Assembly: GCF_000018065.1 (NCBI RefSeq)
Contig: NC_009840.1
Coordinates: 1,240,001 to 1,304,000, forward strand
Source: Prochlorococcus marinus str. MIT 9215
GTDB lineage: Bacteria > Cyanobacteriota > Cyanobacteriia > PCC-6307 > Cyanobiaceae
Length of the DNA: 64,000 bases
Direction: 5' to 3'
A program made the position numbers and the translations under genes. Shown here piece after piece: positions 43,535-53,350 of this stretch; positions within the stretch are counted from its first letter, which is position 1; every line of letters starts with the position of its first letter. The notes under the pieces were generated by a model. That model saw only the letters and a program-made list of their open reading frames with translations. It ran no database searches and was not told the DNA's origin.

Positions 43535-43607
43535 TGGAGCCAAGCGGACTCGAACCGCTGACCCCCTGCATGCCATGCAGGTGCTCTACCAGCTGAGCTA
43601 TGGCCCC
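43535..43607 (-). tRNA. tRNA-Ala(GGC)
   Basis: The minus strand forms a 73-nt tRNA with a 7-bp acceptor stem (GGGGCCA start), a DHU arm AGCTGGTAGAGC, an anticodon stem CCTGC/GCAGG around ATGGCAT (anticodon GGC), and a T arm with a normal 7-nt loop (TTCGAGT). No CCA is encoded. It marks the boundary between the surface island to its left and the core genes to its right. Its stems are all well paired, unlike those of the tRNA-Ser at 30351. Confidence 0.96.
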
Positions 43608-43672
43608 TCGACTTCAAATATACCAATTCAAACCTTGATATTTATATTTTCAAGATATGAATTTACCTAAAA

Positions 43673-44290
43673 TTAAACTTTTCGCCAGACAGCTAATAAT
43701 TTTCCTTGAAAAACAACTTCATCTAAATTTAACTCAATTGGCTCGTACGCTGGATTCGCTGCTTCAAGAAATATTTTTCCTCCTCTCTTAACAAAATACT
43801 TTAAAGTTGTACCTAAACCTGGAACCAATGCACTAACAATAGTTCCGTTTTTAAGAGAGTATGAATCTTTAATTGGCTCCATCAAAACCATATCTCCATC
43901 TGCAATACATGCGTCTATCATAGAATCTCCATTAACTGTAAGAGCAAAAACATTTTTCCTTTTTAAAACATCAGAAATATCTAAATTCTCTTGAACATCA
44001 GAATAAGTTTCAATTAAACCTCCAGCTGCGACTGATCCCATAATTGGTACTCCTTCTATAATTTCATCAACTATTTGCATTGTTCTTGCTTTACCCTCTT
44101 GCCAAGAGATATAGCCCTTTTCTTGCAAATGTTTTAAGCGACTTTGAATTGGAGCAGGAGATTTTAATCCCATAGCTTGCATCATTTGTCTGATAGATGG
44201 GCTATGTTGAAAGTCTTTCATATATTCTTTTATCCACCCATAGAGCTCATTCTGAGCTTGGGTAAGATCGTCCCCTGAAGAAGTTTCCAT
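43673..44290 (-). CDS. lexA: LexA repressor
   Basis: A 205-residue LexA with intact autoproteolysis residues. The scissile bond is Ala89-Gly90 in GSVAAGG, the nucleophile is Ser123 (NGDSMI) and the general base is Lys164 (TTLKYF). The N-terminal winged helix-turn-helix includes HSPSIRQMMQAMGLKSPAPIQSRL-type residues at about 29-52. Cleavage on DNA damage would relieve repression of SOS genes; in some cyanobacteria LexA also acts outside SOS. Two SOS-box-like sites lie directly before its start, so autoregulation is likely. It ends 65 bp from the tRNA-Ala. Confidence 0.94.
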   Translation of the reverse strand: METSSGDDLTQAQNELYGWIKEYMKDFQHSPSIRQMMQAMGLKSPAPIQSRLKHLQEKGYISWQEGKARTMQIVDEIIEGVPIMGSVAAGGLIETYSDVQENLDISDVLKRKNVFALTVNGDSMIDACIADGDMVLMEPIKDSYSLKNGTIVSALVPGLGTTLKYFVKRGGKIFLEAANPAYEPIELNLDEVVFQGKLLAVWRKV

Positions 44291-44304
44291 AAAACAAATG
44301 TACT
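44291..44304 (-). promoter_or_regulatory. LexA box-like site 1 upstream of lexA
   Basis: The minus strand reads AGTACATTTGTTTT, which fits the cyanobacterial SOS-box consensus RGTACNNNDGTWCB at all but one defined position. It directly precedes the lexA ATG, so binding would block expression of lexA itself. The consensus comes from work on other cyanobacteria. Confidence 0.55.
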
Positions 44305-44306
44305 CT

Positions 44307-44320
44307 AATACATTTGTACC
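44307..44320 (-). promoter_or_regulatory. LexA box-like site 2 upstream of lexA
   Basis: The minus strand reads GGTACAAATGTATT, again one mismatch from RGTACNNNDGTWCB. It lies 2 bp from site 1. The inner parts of the two sites form the inverted repeat CAAATGTA-N6-TACATTTG. Two adjacent sites would allow two LexA dimers at the promoter. Confidence 0.55.
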
Positions 44321-44347
44321 CTTTTATTAATTAGTTTGCAAGTATTC

Positions 44348-45274
44348 CTACTGGAGAAGACAAGATAAAAGAGCTTGTTGAGCATGTAATCTATTTTCCG
44401 CTTGATCAAAAATTCTACTTTTTTGACTTTCAAATATTTCATCAGTTATTTCTTTTGATCTATACGCAGGAAGGCAATGAAGAATAATTGCATCTTTATC
44501 AGCTTTACTAACTAAGTCACTATCAATAGAGAAACCATTAAAAACTTTTTCTTTCTCATCTTTTTGATTTTCTTCACCCATAGATGACCAAACATCTGTA
44601 TAAAGAACATTTGCCCCTAAAACAGCAGAATGAGGATCATTAGTGATTTTCAACAAATTTTTATTCTTATATATTTCATATGCTTTTTTAATCAAAGCCG
44701 AGTTAGGTTCATAACCTTTAGGACATGCAATCCTAACTTCTACTCCTAATAACGCGCCGCATAAAACAAGAGAATTTGCGACGTTATTACCGTCTCCAAT
44801 AAATGTCAAAACTACATCGTTAAAATCAAGAAATTCCTCTTTAATTGTCATAAAATCAGCTAATGCCTGACATGGATGTTCTAAATCAGTAAGTGCATTA
44901 ATAACTGGCTTAGAGGACCATTTTGCATACTCTTCCAAATCAGTTTGTTTAAACGTTCTTATCGCAAGAACGTCGCAGTATCTGCTTAGCACTCTTGCTG
45001 TATCTCTTATTGGCTCACCCCTCCCAATTTGTGAAGTAGTAGGATTTAAGTCAACTGTGGTGCCGCCAAGTCTTGACATTGCCACTTGGAAACTAACTCT
45101 AGTGCGAGTTGATGACTTATCAAAAATTAACCCTAAAACTTTTTCTTTGAGTTTTATATTTAGATCTTTATTTTTAAAATTTTTGGCTAACTCTAAAATA
45201 TGAAGAAATTCTTCAAGTGTAGTATCCAAGCTTGATAAAAAATTCTTACTTGCAAGCTTAATCGGATTTAACAT
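44348..45274 (-). CDS. argF: Ornithine carbamoyltransferase
   Basis: A 308-residue OTCase. The carbamoyl phosphate motif is STRTRVSF, HPCQALAD is the second signature, and HCLPAYRS carries the ornithine-site cysteine. It forms citrulline from ornithine and carbamoyl phosphate in arginine synthesis. It lies 28 bp downstream of ftsH and 57 bp upstream of lexA on the same strand. Length and motifs are normal. Confidence 0.96.
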   Translation of the reverse strand: MLNPIKLASKNFLSSLDTTLEEFLHILELAKNFKNKDLNIKLKEKVLGLIFDKSSTRTRVSFQVAMSRLGGTTVDLNPTTSQIGRGEPIRDTARVLSRYCDVLAIRTFKQTDLEEYAKWSSKPVINALTDLEHPCQALADFMTIKEEFLDFNDVVLTFIGDGNNVANSLVLCGALLGVEVRIACPKGYEPNSALIKKAYEIYKNKNLLKITNDPHSAVLGANVLYTDVWSSMGEENQKDEKEKVFNGFSIDSDLVSKADKDAIILHCLPAYRSKEITDEIFESQKSRIFDQAENRLHAQQALLSCLLQ

Positions 45275-45302
45275 CTAATTTTATACGAAAACCTAAATTC
45301 TA

Positions 45303-47165
45303 CTATGCGGGCATTTTACTCTCTGCTAAGAGGGTTTTAAGATCCTCACCCTCTATAACTTCTTCTTGTAGAATTTTTTGAGAAATCGATTCAAGAAGAG
45401 GTAAATTATTCCTCAAAATATTTAGTGCTGTTTCGTGTGCATCATCAACTAAATCTCTAACTTCTTTGTCTATTGCTTGAGCAGTAGCATCACTAACAGA
45501 TCTTCTTGGATTGTTTCCATTTCCTAAGAACTGACCTCCACCTTGTTTGTCATAAGCAAGAGGACCAAGAATATCACTCATTCCGAATGTACCGACCATT
45601 TGTTCTGCTATATCAGTTGCTCTTTGAAGATCATTTGAAGCTCCAGTTGTTATTTTTCCAAAAACGACTTCCTCAGCAGACCTACCGCCAAGAAGTGTGG
45701 CTATTTGACCTTTTAATTCTTCTTTAGAATTTAAAAATCTTTCTTCTGTAGGAAGTTGAAGAGTGTAACCCAAGGCACTCATTCCTCTGGGAACGATTGA
45801 AATTTTTGCAACTTTTGAACCTCCAGGCATAAGATGACCAACTATTGCATGACCAACCTCATGGTAAGCCACCACTTTCTTTTCATCATCTTGCAAAACA
45901 CGACTCTTCTTTTCTAAACCAGCAACAACTCTCTCAATAGCCTCACTTAAATCTTGTTGCTCTACGCTTTTTCTTTTGGCTCTGGCCGCAAGTAAAGCAG
46001 CTTCATTTACCATGTTTGCTAAATCGGCACCTGCAAAACCGCTTGTTGCTTGTGCAATTGAATCTAGATCTATAGAGTCTGCTAATTTAACTTTTTTTGT
46101 GTAAATTTCTAGAATTGTTTTTCTTCCTGACAAATCAGGTCTATCTACTAGAACTTGCCTATCAAATCTTCCAGGCCTTAATAACGCAGCATCTAGGACT
46201 TCCGGTTGGTTAGTAGCAGCAAGAACAATAACAGGCTTATCAGTTGAAGCAAAACCATCCATTTCAGTTAGTAACTGATTTAAAGTTTGTTCTCTTTCGT
46301 CATTTCCACCAACTACTCCCATAGATCCAGAACGGCTTTTACCTATTGCATCTAATTCATCAATAAAGATAATGCAAGGAGCTTTTTTCTTTGCTTGTTC
46401 AAACAAATCCCTAACTCTTGCTGCGCCTGCACCTACAAAGAGCTCAACAAATTCAGAACCTGAAATAATAAAGAAAGGGACTTCTGCTTCACCAGCTACA
46501 GCCTTTGAAAGAAGAGTTTTTCCTGTTCCTGGAGGTCCTACAAGAAGTACACCCTTAGGTATTCGCGCTCCAATGTCAGTATATCTTTCTGGTTTTTTTA
46601 AAAAATCAACTATCTCTGTTAATTCATCCTTAGCTTCATCAACTCCAGCTACGTCTGCGAATGTTACTTTTGATTCATCATCAGGTACATAAACTTTAGC
46701 TTTGCTTTTAGTAAAACTTAAAGCTCCCTGAGCACCTCCGCCACCCATGCTTCTTCTAGCAAAAAATTGTAAGACAAGGATAAAAATCAAAGGAGGTACA
46801 ACCCAGCTCAATATAGTTGAGAAGAAATTAGGTTTCTTTGGAGGAGCAGCAGCGAATTCTACACCTTTACTTTCTAACCTTTGGGGCAGATCCATATCAA
46901 AAATTGGGGTTGTTGCTAAAACTGAAGGTGCACCTTCTTCAGCTCCATTTAACTCATATCTAATTTGTTCTTGTGTTATATATGCACGCTTAACTTCCCC
47001 ATCATTAACTTGATCTATAAATAAAGAGTAAGGAACCCTCGGGATTTGCATATTTTGATTAGGGAAAAGGCTACTAAATAGAAGTAGTGCTCCAACTCCT
47101 ATCAAAATTATATTTACAATTCCAAATCTTCTATTAGGTTGATTATCATCTTGTCTTATTGGCAT
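45303..47165 (-). CDS. ftsH: ATP-dependent zinc metalloprotease FtsH
   Basis: A 620-residue FtsH. Two N-terminal membrane helices (about residues 16-34 and 115-135) flank a periplasmic or lumenal domain. The AAA module has Walker A GPPGTGKT, Walker [12 protein letters not shown] and the second region of homology ([20 protein letters not shown]). The protease has HEVGHAIVG (HExxH) with its distal Asp in the C-terminal part. I chose the ATG at 47165 over a TTG 12 bp upstream. In cyanobacteria such proteases renew photosystem II D1 and degrade membrane proteins. A strong dyad lies 65 bp upstream. Confidence 0.96.
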   Translation of the reverse strand: MPIRQDDNQPNRRFGIVNIILIGVGALLLFSSLFPNQNMQIPRVPYSLFIDQVNDGEVKRAYITQEQIRYELNGAEEGAPSVLATTPIFDMDLPQRLESKGVEFAAAPPKKPNFFSTILSWVVPPLIFILVLQFFARRSMGGGGAQGALSFTKSKAKVYVPDDESKVTFADVAGVDEAKDELTEIVDFLKKPERYTDIGARIPKGVLLVGPPGTGKTLLSKAVAGEAEVPFFIISGSEFVELFVGAGAARVRDLFEQAKKKAPCIIFIDELDAIGKSRSGSMGVVGGNDEREQTLNQLLTEMDGFASTDKPVIVLAATNQPEVLDAALLRPGRFDRQVLVDRPDLSGRKTILEIYTKKVKLADSIDLDSIAQATSGFAGADLANMVNEAALLAARAKRKSVEQQDLSEAIERVVAGLEKKSRVLQDDEKKVVAYHEVGHAIVGHLMPGGSKVAKISIVPRGMSALGYTLQLPTEERFLNSKEELKGQIATLLGGRSAEEVVFGKITTGASNDLQRATDIAEQMVGTFGMSDILGPLAYDKQGGGQFLGNGNNPRRSVSDATAQAIDKEVRDLVDDAHETALNILRNNLPLLESISQKILQEEVIEGEDLKTLLAESKMPA

Positions 47166-47229
47166 AATTGATGGCAAATTTGAACTTATTATAAACTAAA
47201 CCAATAGTTTCCGTATCTGTATTGTTTTT

Positions 47230-47263
47230 TTTGGGTAAGAACCGTACGGTACTTTAACCCAAA
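47230..47263. promoter_or_regulatory. Nested palindrome in the ftsH leader/upstream region
   Basis: A perfect 10-bp palindrome ACCGTACGGT (47241-47250) is enclosed by AAG/CTT and then TTTGGGT (47230-47236) and ACCCAAA (47257-47263) arms. Together they form one long imperfect dyad. It lies 65 bp upstream of the ftsH ATG and 16 bp after the ribD stop. It lacks the downstream T-run of a simple terminator on the minus strand. It may be an operator or an RNA hairpin in the leader. Confidence 0.55.
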
Positions 47264-47278
47264 TAAATATCTTTAAAA

Positions 47279-48373
47279 TTAATTTTTGAATAAACTCTTA
47301 ACGCATATATCATCACCAATTAAACTAAGCTGAGATTTGCTTAATTTTATAATTTCATGCATTTCTCCAAACTCAAAATCCCCAAGGGGATTCATGCTAT
47401 TTTCTCCGCCTAAAATTTTTGGAGCAATAAAAGTTATAATTTCCTGAATACAATTAGTTTTAATAGCGGCAGTAGCCAATCGGGGGCCACATTCCCACAA
47501 AACATTATTACATCCCCTTTTAGCAAGTATTTTTGAAATTAACTCTGGATTATCTGATGATACCTTTTCAACTTCAACAGACTTTGGAATCCTAGTGAGG
47601 TAGTTTTCATTTGCTGTTGAGGAATCATAAATAACTAATGTTTTTGCCTTATTACAATCCCAAAGATTAGATTTTGTTGGCAGGTCTAAACTTTTTGTAA
47701 ACACAACCCGCAAAGGCTCAGGATTTTTTAAACCTCTAGTAGTTAAGAGGGGATTATCTCTTCTTAATGTGTTTCCACCAATGATTATTGCATCAAATTC
47801 TGCTCTAAAAGAATGTACTAGTGCTCTTGATTCTTCATTAGTAATCCATTTACTTTTTCCATTTTTTAAAGCTATTCTTCCATCAATACTCATTGCCCAT
47901 TTAAAAACACCAAATGCCTTTTTAGTAGTATTCCTATAAATGAAAGCCTTATTTAAATCTAAGGATTCCTTTTTACATAATCCTAAGTGAACTTGTATTC
48001 CAGCTTCTTCTAGCTTCTTGATACCTTTACCAGCGACTCTTACATCAGGGTCTTCAATAGATATATAAGCCCTTTTTATCCCAGAGGATATCACCTTGTC
48101 TACACATGGAGGAGTTCTACCGTGGTGGCAACAAGGTTCAAGATTTACATAAATTGCCCCACCTCTAGCATCTTTTTTTAAATTATTAAAAGCCATTGCC
48201 TCCGCATGAGGCATTCCTGCCTTGAAATGAAACCCTTCTGAAATAAGCTTTCCATTCTTATCAAGTATCACAGCTCCCACCCTTGGGTTTGGACTAGTTG
48301 TATTTTTGCCTAAAGAAGCCAAAAAAATTGCTCTTTTCATCCATTTTTTATGGCTTACATTTTTCTCAGTCAT
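47279..48373 (-). CDS. ribD: Bifunctional riboflavin biosynthesis protein RibD (deaminase/reductase)
   Basis: A 364-residue RibD. The N-terminal deaminase has the zinc motif HAEAMAF and EPCCHHGRTPPC. The C-terminal reductase domain shows FKWAMSIDGRIAL, IIGGNTLRRDNPLLTTRG and NVLWECGPRLA. It carries out deamination and side-chain reduction of the pyrimidine intermediate in riboflavin synthesis. The ATG at 48373 was chosen; a TTG 6 bp upstream is possible. It is 113 bp upstream of ftsH and 15 bp downstream of the DUF3122 gene. Confidence 0.95.
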   Translation of the reverse strand: MTEKNVSHKKWMKRAIFLASLGKNTTSPNPRVGAVILDKNGKLISEGFHFKAGMPHAEAMAFNNLKKDARGGAIYVNLEPCCHHGRTPPCVDKVISSGIKRAYISIEDPDVRVAGKGIKKLEEAGIQVHLGLCKKESLDLNKAFIYRNTTKKAFGVFKWAMSIDGRIALKNGKSKWITNEESRALVHSFRAEFDAIIIGGNTLRRDNPLLTTRGLKNPEPLRVVFTKSLDLPTKSNLWDCNKAKTLVIYDSSTANENYLTRIPKSVEVEKVSSDNPELISKILAKRGCNNVLWECGPRLATAAIKTNCIQEIITFIAPKILGGENSMNPLGDFEFGEMHEIIKLSKSQLSLIGDDICVKSLFKN

Positions 48374-48388
48374 CTCCAAAAATCAAAT

Positions 48389-48889
48389 TCAGTTTATTGA
48401 TCTCCACTCTTTAACAACAAAAGGAGGAACAGGTAACTCAGAAAAAACTCCCGACAAAGATAATCTCAATGGTCTATTTTTATCTAAATTTTTAATCAAT
48501 TCATCAAGATCGAATTCTGCTGCAGCTTGTCTTCCATCATTTGCTAATTCAACATTAAGTAATGTTTTATCATCTAAAAGCCACTGTTTTCTCCCTGATT
48601 CAACCCTCAAGTCAGTGGGATGATCAATCCTAAGATTTCCTGGATATCCTATTACTCTCAAGATCAATTTATCTTCAAAAAGAGGTGATTTATAAGCCAC
48701 TAATTGCCAAGTTTCAAAGTCCAAATCTCTTAAAAACTCACTGCTGGCATTCATAAATTCCCCATTTATTTCTGTTTCTGCAACTTCCGCGGATACTTTT
48801 AATGGGTTAAAAATAAAGGATAGTAGTAAAAATAAAGGTAATATTTTTTTTAAAAAAATATTTTTATTTGATTTTGTAATTTTCTTCAT
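48389..48889 (-). CDS. DUF3122 family exported protein
   Basis: A 166-residue protein of the cyanobacterial DUF3122 family. An N-terminal signal sequence (KKILPLFLLLSFIFNPLKVSA, cleavage likely after SA) is followed by a beta-rich domain of about 130 residues (EFLRDLDFETWQLVAYKS, LDDKTLLNVELANDG). It should be periplasmic or in the thylakoid lumen. Function is unknown. The ATG at 48889 leaves a 26-bp overlap with the preceding small gene. It is in the ribD run. Confidence 0.8.
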   Translation of the reverse strand: MKKITKSNKNIFLKKILPLFLLLSFIFNPLKVSAEVAETEINGEFMNASSEFLRDLDFETWQLVAYKSPLFEDKLILRVIGYPGNLRIDHPTDLRVESGRKQWLLDDKTLLNVELANDGRQAAAEFDLDELIKNLDKNRPLRLSLSGVFSELPVPPFVVKEWRSIN

Positions 48890-49145
48890 TTTCAGAATCC
48901 ATAAGGGCGTCAAGAGTAACAGCTGTTCTTACAATAGCTTGATATCTTTTGATTATTTTACGATTTTTTTCTATAACTCGAGATAAATTCAAAGTGTCTT
49001 TTTCGGAATAGCTAGATGTTAAATCGTTAGAATCTTCTTCAATAAACTCAAATTCACTATCTTTATTTATTAGAGTTAATAATAAATCATGTAATCTCTT
49101 TCTTCTTTCAGACAATTGATTTATTATTAAAGCTCGAACAATCAT
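48864..49145 (-). CDS. Small conserved hypothetical protein
   Basis: A 93-residue acidic, helical protein (MIVRALIINQLSERRKRLHDLL, then SRVIEKNRKIIKRYQAIVRT). No known domain was recognised. I chose the ATG at 49145; a TTG at 49169 would add 8 residues. It is the first gene of a run that includes DUF3122 and ribD, divergent from cobL by 53 bp. The cytoplasmic helical protein could bind RNA or another protein, but nothing can be assigned. Confidence 0.6.
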   Translation of the reverse strand: MIVRALIINQLSERRKRLHDLLLTLINKDSEFEFIEEDSNDLTSSYSEKDTLNLSRVIEKNRKIIKRYQAIVRTAVTLDALMDSENEENYKIK

Positions 49146-49198
49146 AAGATAATTTAATAAAACATTCAAATAGATAATTTTTTTTAAATTAAATATTC

Positions 49199-50473
49199 AT
49201 GACTGAAAAAAAAAGAAAAATTCATGTAGTGGGAATTAATTCTTATAAATTTGAAGATCTATCTTTCAAATTACAAAATCTATTTCAAGAAACAGTTTCT
49301 ATTGCCGTTCCAAATTCATATTTTGAAGAAATTAAATCATGGAACGAAAATGGTTTAGAAAAAAAGAAATTATTTTTTTCTAGCAACAGTAATAAGGAAC
49401 TTGTTAATTGGCTTAAATCACAAATAACTGATGCTATTTTAATTTCGAGAGGAGATCCACTTTGGTTTGGCATTGGGAGAATACTACTAGAAAATTTTTC
49501 AAAAGATGAATTAAGTTTCTACCCTTCAAATACTTGCATTCAATTAGCATTTAGTAAGTTAAAGATCCCATGGCAAGATACTGTTAACGTGAGTATTCAC
49601 GGCAGAGATTCGAATAGGTTAGTAGAGGCTCTTAAAACAAGGCCTTCAAGTTTAGCTATTATTACGGATTCAAATAACAAAAGTTTAGAAGTAATCAAAA
49701 AAAACTTATCAGAATTAAATCTTATTGACTTTTATGATTTTTGGCTCTGTGAAGAGATTGGCTTCGAGAATGAAAAAATAAGAAAATTAAATCTTAAAGA
49801 GTCATTACCATCTGATATATCAAGTTTGAACGTTGTTGTTCTTGAAAAAACAAAGAAAAATTACTCAAATAATGATCTCCCTCTTTTCGGAATCAGTGAT
49901 CATATTTTTAAGACTTTTGATGATAGACCAAACTTATTAACTAAAAGGGAGGTTCGCATACAAATATTAGCTGCTTTAGAGCTCCCAAGAAATGGTGTCA
50001 TCTGGGATATAGGAGCAGGTTGTGGGTCAATTGGTTTAGAGGCACTAAGGTTAAGGCCTAATTTGGATTTGTTATGTATTGATAAAAGGATTGGCTCAAA
50101 AGAATTAATATTAGAAAACTCGAAGAGGCTTAACGTCAAGCCAAAATTTATTTTTGAAGAAGACATAAATTGCACCTTGAATATGAATAATTTGAGTTCT
50201 CTTGAAAAACCTAGTAGATTAATAATTGGAGGATGTGATAAAAAAACTAAACTCAAGATTATTAGGAAACTAGCTCAAAATATGAATATTGGGGACATTA
50301 TCGTTATCCCTATAATTGATATTCAAACTATTAAAGAATTGGAAGAGGAATTAGAAGATAAAAATTTCAAAACAAATTTAAATTTAATTCAGACCTATAA
50401 AAGGTTAAGTATTGCGGAGGGAATGAGACTAGAACCAAATAATCCTGTTTTTCTATTAAAAGGGAAAAAATAA
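49199..50473 (+). CDS. cobL: Precorrin-6Y C5,15-methyltransferase (CbiE/CbiT fusion)
   Basis: A 424-residue protein with two methyltransferase domains. The N-terminal half is CbiE-like (IHVVGINSY, AILISRGDPLWFGIGR, VNVSIHGRDSNRL). The C-terminal half is CbiT-like (LTKREVRIQILAALEL, IWDIGAGCGSIGLEALR, LIIGGCDKK). It methylates precorrin at C5 and C15 with decarboxylation in cobalamin or pseudocobalamin synthesis. Prochlorococcus makes pseudocobalamin, so the gene is expected to be core. It converges with nadK, with 13 bp between stops. Confidence 0.93.
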   Translation: MTEKKRKIHVVGINSYKFEDLSFKLQNLFQETVSIAVPNSYFEEIKSWNENGLEKKKLFFSSNSNKELVNWLKSQITDAILISRGDPLWFGIGRILLENFSKDELSFYPSNTCIQLAFSKLKIPWQDTVNVSIHGRDSNRLVEALKTRPSSLAIITDSNNKSLEVIKKNLSELNLIDFYDFWLCEEIGFENEKIRKLNLKESLPSDISSLNVVVLEKTKKNYSNNDLPLFGISDHIFKTFDDRPNLLTKREVRIQILAALELPRNGVIWDIGAGCGSIGLEALRLRPNLDLLCIDKRIGSKELILENSKRLNVKPKFIFEEDINCTLNMNNLSSLEKPSRLIIGGCDKKTKLKIIRKLAQNMNIGDIIVIPIIDIQTIKELEEELEDKNFKTNLNLIQTYKRLSIAEGMRLEPNNPVFLLKGKK

Positions 50474-50486
50474 ATTTCAGTAATTG

Positions 50487-51395
50487 TTATTTATCAGGTT
50501 TAGCCACATGGGGTAAACCCCAACCTAGTTTATTTCTTAAAACTTGGAAAAATTCGTGATCTTCAAGTCTAATAAATTTTACTGAGTGTTTACTTTTTCT
50601 TATTAAAACCCTATCTTCAGGCCAAACATAACAACCAGCATTGCCATCAACAACCATTACTAACCTTTCAGGAGTTGCAGGAAAAACAGTTACAGGCTCT
50701 GAATCATTAAAAACCAATGCCCTAGATGCCAATGAATGTGGAGCAATTGGAGTTAATTGCACGACTGGACAATCAGGTGTGATAACTGGTCCTCCAGCAC
50801 TTAGAGAATAAGCGGTAGAACCAGTTGGAGTAGATAAAATTACTCCATCAGCTGAAATATCCACAGGAGCATGTCGACCTATAGAAATTTCGAAGTGACA
50901 CATACTTGTTAGAGGTTCTCTATGAAGAGCCATCTCATTAAGGCAAAGAGATTCCCATCTCCTCTGATCATTCCTCATTACACTAATGATAAAGCAAGTT
51001 CTTTCTTCAATATCCCAATTTCCAGCAATTATTTTATCTATAGCCTCATTCAGGTTAGATAAGTAAGCTTCCGCAAGAAATCCTAAATGACCAGTATTTA
51101 TTGTAAGAATTGGAATTTTAGCAGGTGCCGTTTGCCTTGCAGCAGAAAGTACAGTCCCATCTCCACCAAGAACAATTGCAAATTCCATTGAAGAATCAAA
51201 CCCATCAGGGACACAATTCGCATATCCCAAAGGACGAACATGTTGATCAGGATTTGCGAAACCAACCATCCCTCCTGAGCTACTAACTCTTACAACTTCA
51301 AAATTAGATTTTTCCAATTTTTTTTGAACAGAAGTTGCAGTTTGAACAGCTAGTTCCTTTCCATCATTAACAATTAGTCCTGCTTTACGTACCAA
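50487..51395 (-). CDS. nadK: NAD kinase
   Basis: A 302-residue ATP-NAD kinase. [13 protein letters not shown] carries the GGDG motif, [14 protein letters not shown] follows, LNEMALHR has the NE pair, and [17 protein letters not shown] is the conserved nucleotide loop. It phosphorylates NAD to NADP, important for photosynthetic electron transfer. The start is TTG at 51395 (frame [11 protein letters not shown]); no suitable ATG lies nearby. It converges with cobL. Confidence 0.95.
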   Translation of the reverse strand: MVRKAGLIVNDGKELAVQTATSVQKKLEKSNFEVVRVSSSGGMVGFANPDQHVRPLGYANCVPDGFDSSMEFAIVLGGDGTVLSAARQTAPAKIPILTINTGHLGFLAEAYLSNLNEAIDKIIAGNWDIEERTCFIISVMRNDQRRWESLCLNEMALHREPLTSMCHFEISIGRHAPVDISADGVILSTPTGSTAYSLSAGGPVITPDCPVVQLTPIAPHSLASRALVFNDSEPVTVFPATPERLVMVVDGNAGCYVWPEDRVLIRKSKHSVKFIRLEDHEFFQVLRNKLGWGLPHVAKPDK

Positions 51396-51464
51396 TCAAA
51401 AAATTAAAACTAGGACTATTTTAAACTAATTTGTTGGACAATCCTAATTTAAAATTAAATACTA

Positions 51465-52472
51465 TTAGAACTGTTCTAAGAATCTAATATCATTTGTATA
51501 AAATTTTCTGATGTCGTCGATTTGATGTCTCACCATACAAAATCTCTCAACTCCTAATCCTGCTGCAAAACCAGTCCATTTCTCAGAATCTATTCCTAAT
51601 TTTTCTAGGACCTTAGGATCTACCATTCCGCAACCCATTACTTCTAACCATTTACCTTTCCACTGGACGTCTACTTCTGCTGAGGGTTCAGTAAATGGGA
51701 AATAACTAGCTCTAAATCTTACAGGAATATCTCCAAAAAAGGCCTTTAAAAATGTAAGAACTGTTCCTCTTAAATGACTAAAATTAATATCTTGATCGAT
51801 ACATAAAACCTCAACCTGATTAAATACAGGGGAATGAGTAGCATCTACTGCATCTCTCCTATATACTCTCCCGGGAGCAATAATTCTTACTGGAGGAGGA
51901 TTCTTCTCTAAATACCTTATCTGAACAGGCGAAGTATGGGTCCTTAAAAGTCGATTTTCATCTAAGTAAAAAGTATCCTGCATATCTCTTGCGGGATGAT
52001 TTTTGGGTATGTTGAGAGACTCAAAATTATAAAAATCAGTTTCTATTTCAGGACCACTTTCAACTGAGTATCCCAAACCACAAAAAATATCTATTATTTC
52101 GTCTTGAGTTGAAATCAAAGGATGTTTATTCCCAGGGGGTGTTCCAATTGAAGGGATAGTTACGTCAATTTTTTCTTTTTTAATCTTTTTATCTAAGGCT
52201 TCGCTGTTTAGTTTATTTTTTCTTTCAGTTATTAGTTCTTGCAAATTTATCTTTATTAAATTTGCCTTCTGACCAATAATTGGTCTATCAGTAGCAGATA
52301 ATTGACCCATTGTTTTCAAAATAATTGATAAATCACCTTTTTTCCCTAGCAAGGAAACTCTCAATTGATCCAGTTCTTCATAAGTATTAGAACTATCTAT
52401 ATTATTTTTTGCTGTAAGAGAAAGATTATTTAGTTTTTCCTCAATTTGACTTAATGATTCAATTTGACTCAC
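51465..52472 (-). CDS. pheS: Phenylalanyl-tRNA synthetase alpha subunit
   Basis: A 335-residue class II synthetase subunit. The N-terminal coiled coil (about residues 1-90) precedes the catalytic core: [48 protein letters not shown] (motif 2) and [17 protein letters not shown], with the motif 3 segment [12 protein letters not shown] near the C-terminus. It charges tRNA-Phe together with PheT, which is not in the window. It is divergent from surE across a 68-bp gap. Confidence 0.97.
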   Translation of the reverse strand: MSQIESLSQIEEKLNNLSLTAKNNIDSSNTYEELDQLRVSLLGKKGDLSIILKTMGQLSATDRPIIGQKANLIKINLQELITERKNKLNSEALDKKIKKEKIDVTIPSIGTPPGNKHPLISTQDEIIDIFCGLGYSVESGPEIETDFYNFESLNIPKNHPARDMQDTFYLDENRLLRTHTSPVQIRYLEKNPPPVRIIAPGRVYRRDAVDATHSPVFNQVEVLCIDQDINFSHLRGTVLTFLKAFFGDIPVRFRASYFPFTEPSAEVDVQWKGKWLEVMGCGMVDPKVLEKLGIDSEKWTGFAAGLGVERFCMVRHQIDDIRKFYTNDIRFLEQF

Positions 52473-52540
52473 TGATATAGTAAAAATAAGTATTGCTTTA
52501 TCTTACTTAAATATAGTCCATAAATAAAATTTCTTGATTA

Positions 52541-53350
52541 ATGAAACCATTAAATATATTAATTAGCAATGATGATGGTGTTTTCGCAGCGGGGATAAGA
52601 GCTTTAGCAAAATCAGCCCAAAAAAGAGGACATAAGGTAAAAGTGGTATGTCCTGACCAAGAAAGATCAGCTACTGGTCATGGTCTAACTTTACAATCCC
52701 CATTAAGAGTGGAAAAAGCTGACGAGTTATTTGGACAAGGAATTGAGGCTTGGGGATGTTCCGGCACGCCTGCTGATTGTGTCAAATTAGCACTATCTGA
52801 ACTCTTGGATCACAAACCTGATCTGGTGCTATCCGGAATAAATCACGGACCCAATTTAGGAACAGATATTTTTTGTTCAGGCACAGTCGCTGCAGCTATG
52901 GAAGGCACTTTAGAAAATGTTCCTTCCATGGCAATAAGTGTTGCTAGTTTTAAATGGAAAAATTTTGAATTTGCAGGAGAAATTGCCATGAATATTGCCG
53001 AACAAGCAATTAACGATAGTTGGCCAGCTTCACTTTTATTAAATTTGAACATACCCCCCTGCGAAAAAAACAAGATAAAAGAATTATCCTGGACAAGATT
53101 ATCGGTAAGAAAATACAAAAATCAATTTTCCAAAAGGGAAGACCCAAGGGGTGATGATTATTATTGGTTAGCAGGTGAAGTTGTTTTAGATCTTAAATCG
53201 AAAGGTTATGGTCCTAAGAATTGGCCTAGTGATGTATCTCAAATACAAGAAAATAAAATATCTCTTACACCTGTAGAACCAGATTTATTTTGGAGAGGTA
53301 ATTTAGACGACTTACCTAAAATTGATAATTCATTTGTAAATCCTTCTTAA
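52541..53350 (+). CDS. surE: 5'-nucleotidase SurE
   Basis: A 269-residue SurE. The N-terminal [14 protein letters not shown] provides the metal-binding Asp pair, [13 protein letters not shown] and [25 protein letters not shown] complete the active site. It dephosphorylates nucleoside monophosphates. It diverges from pheS and its end overlaps the convergent DUF3611 gene by 21 bp. Length and motifs are normal. Confidence 0.95.

Noticed and set aside
46372-46692. 106-codon plus-strand frame opposite ftsH
   Set aside because: It mirrors the highly conserved AAA domain; no own motif or start signal.
47230-47263. Rho-independent terminator for ribD
   Set aside because: The dyad is strong but a run of A, not T, follows it on the coding strand.
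49900-50256. 118-codon minus-strand frame opposite cobL
   Set aside because: It overlaps the CbiT-like domain on the other strand and resembles no family.
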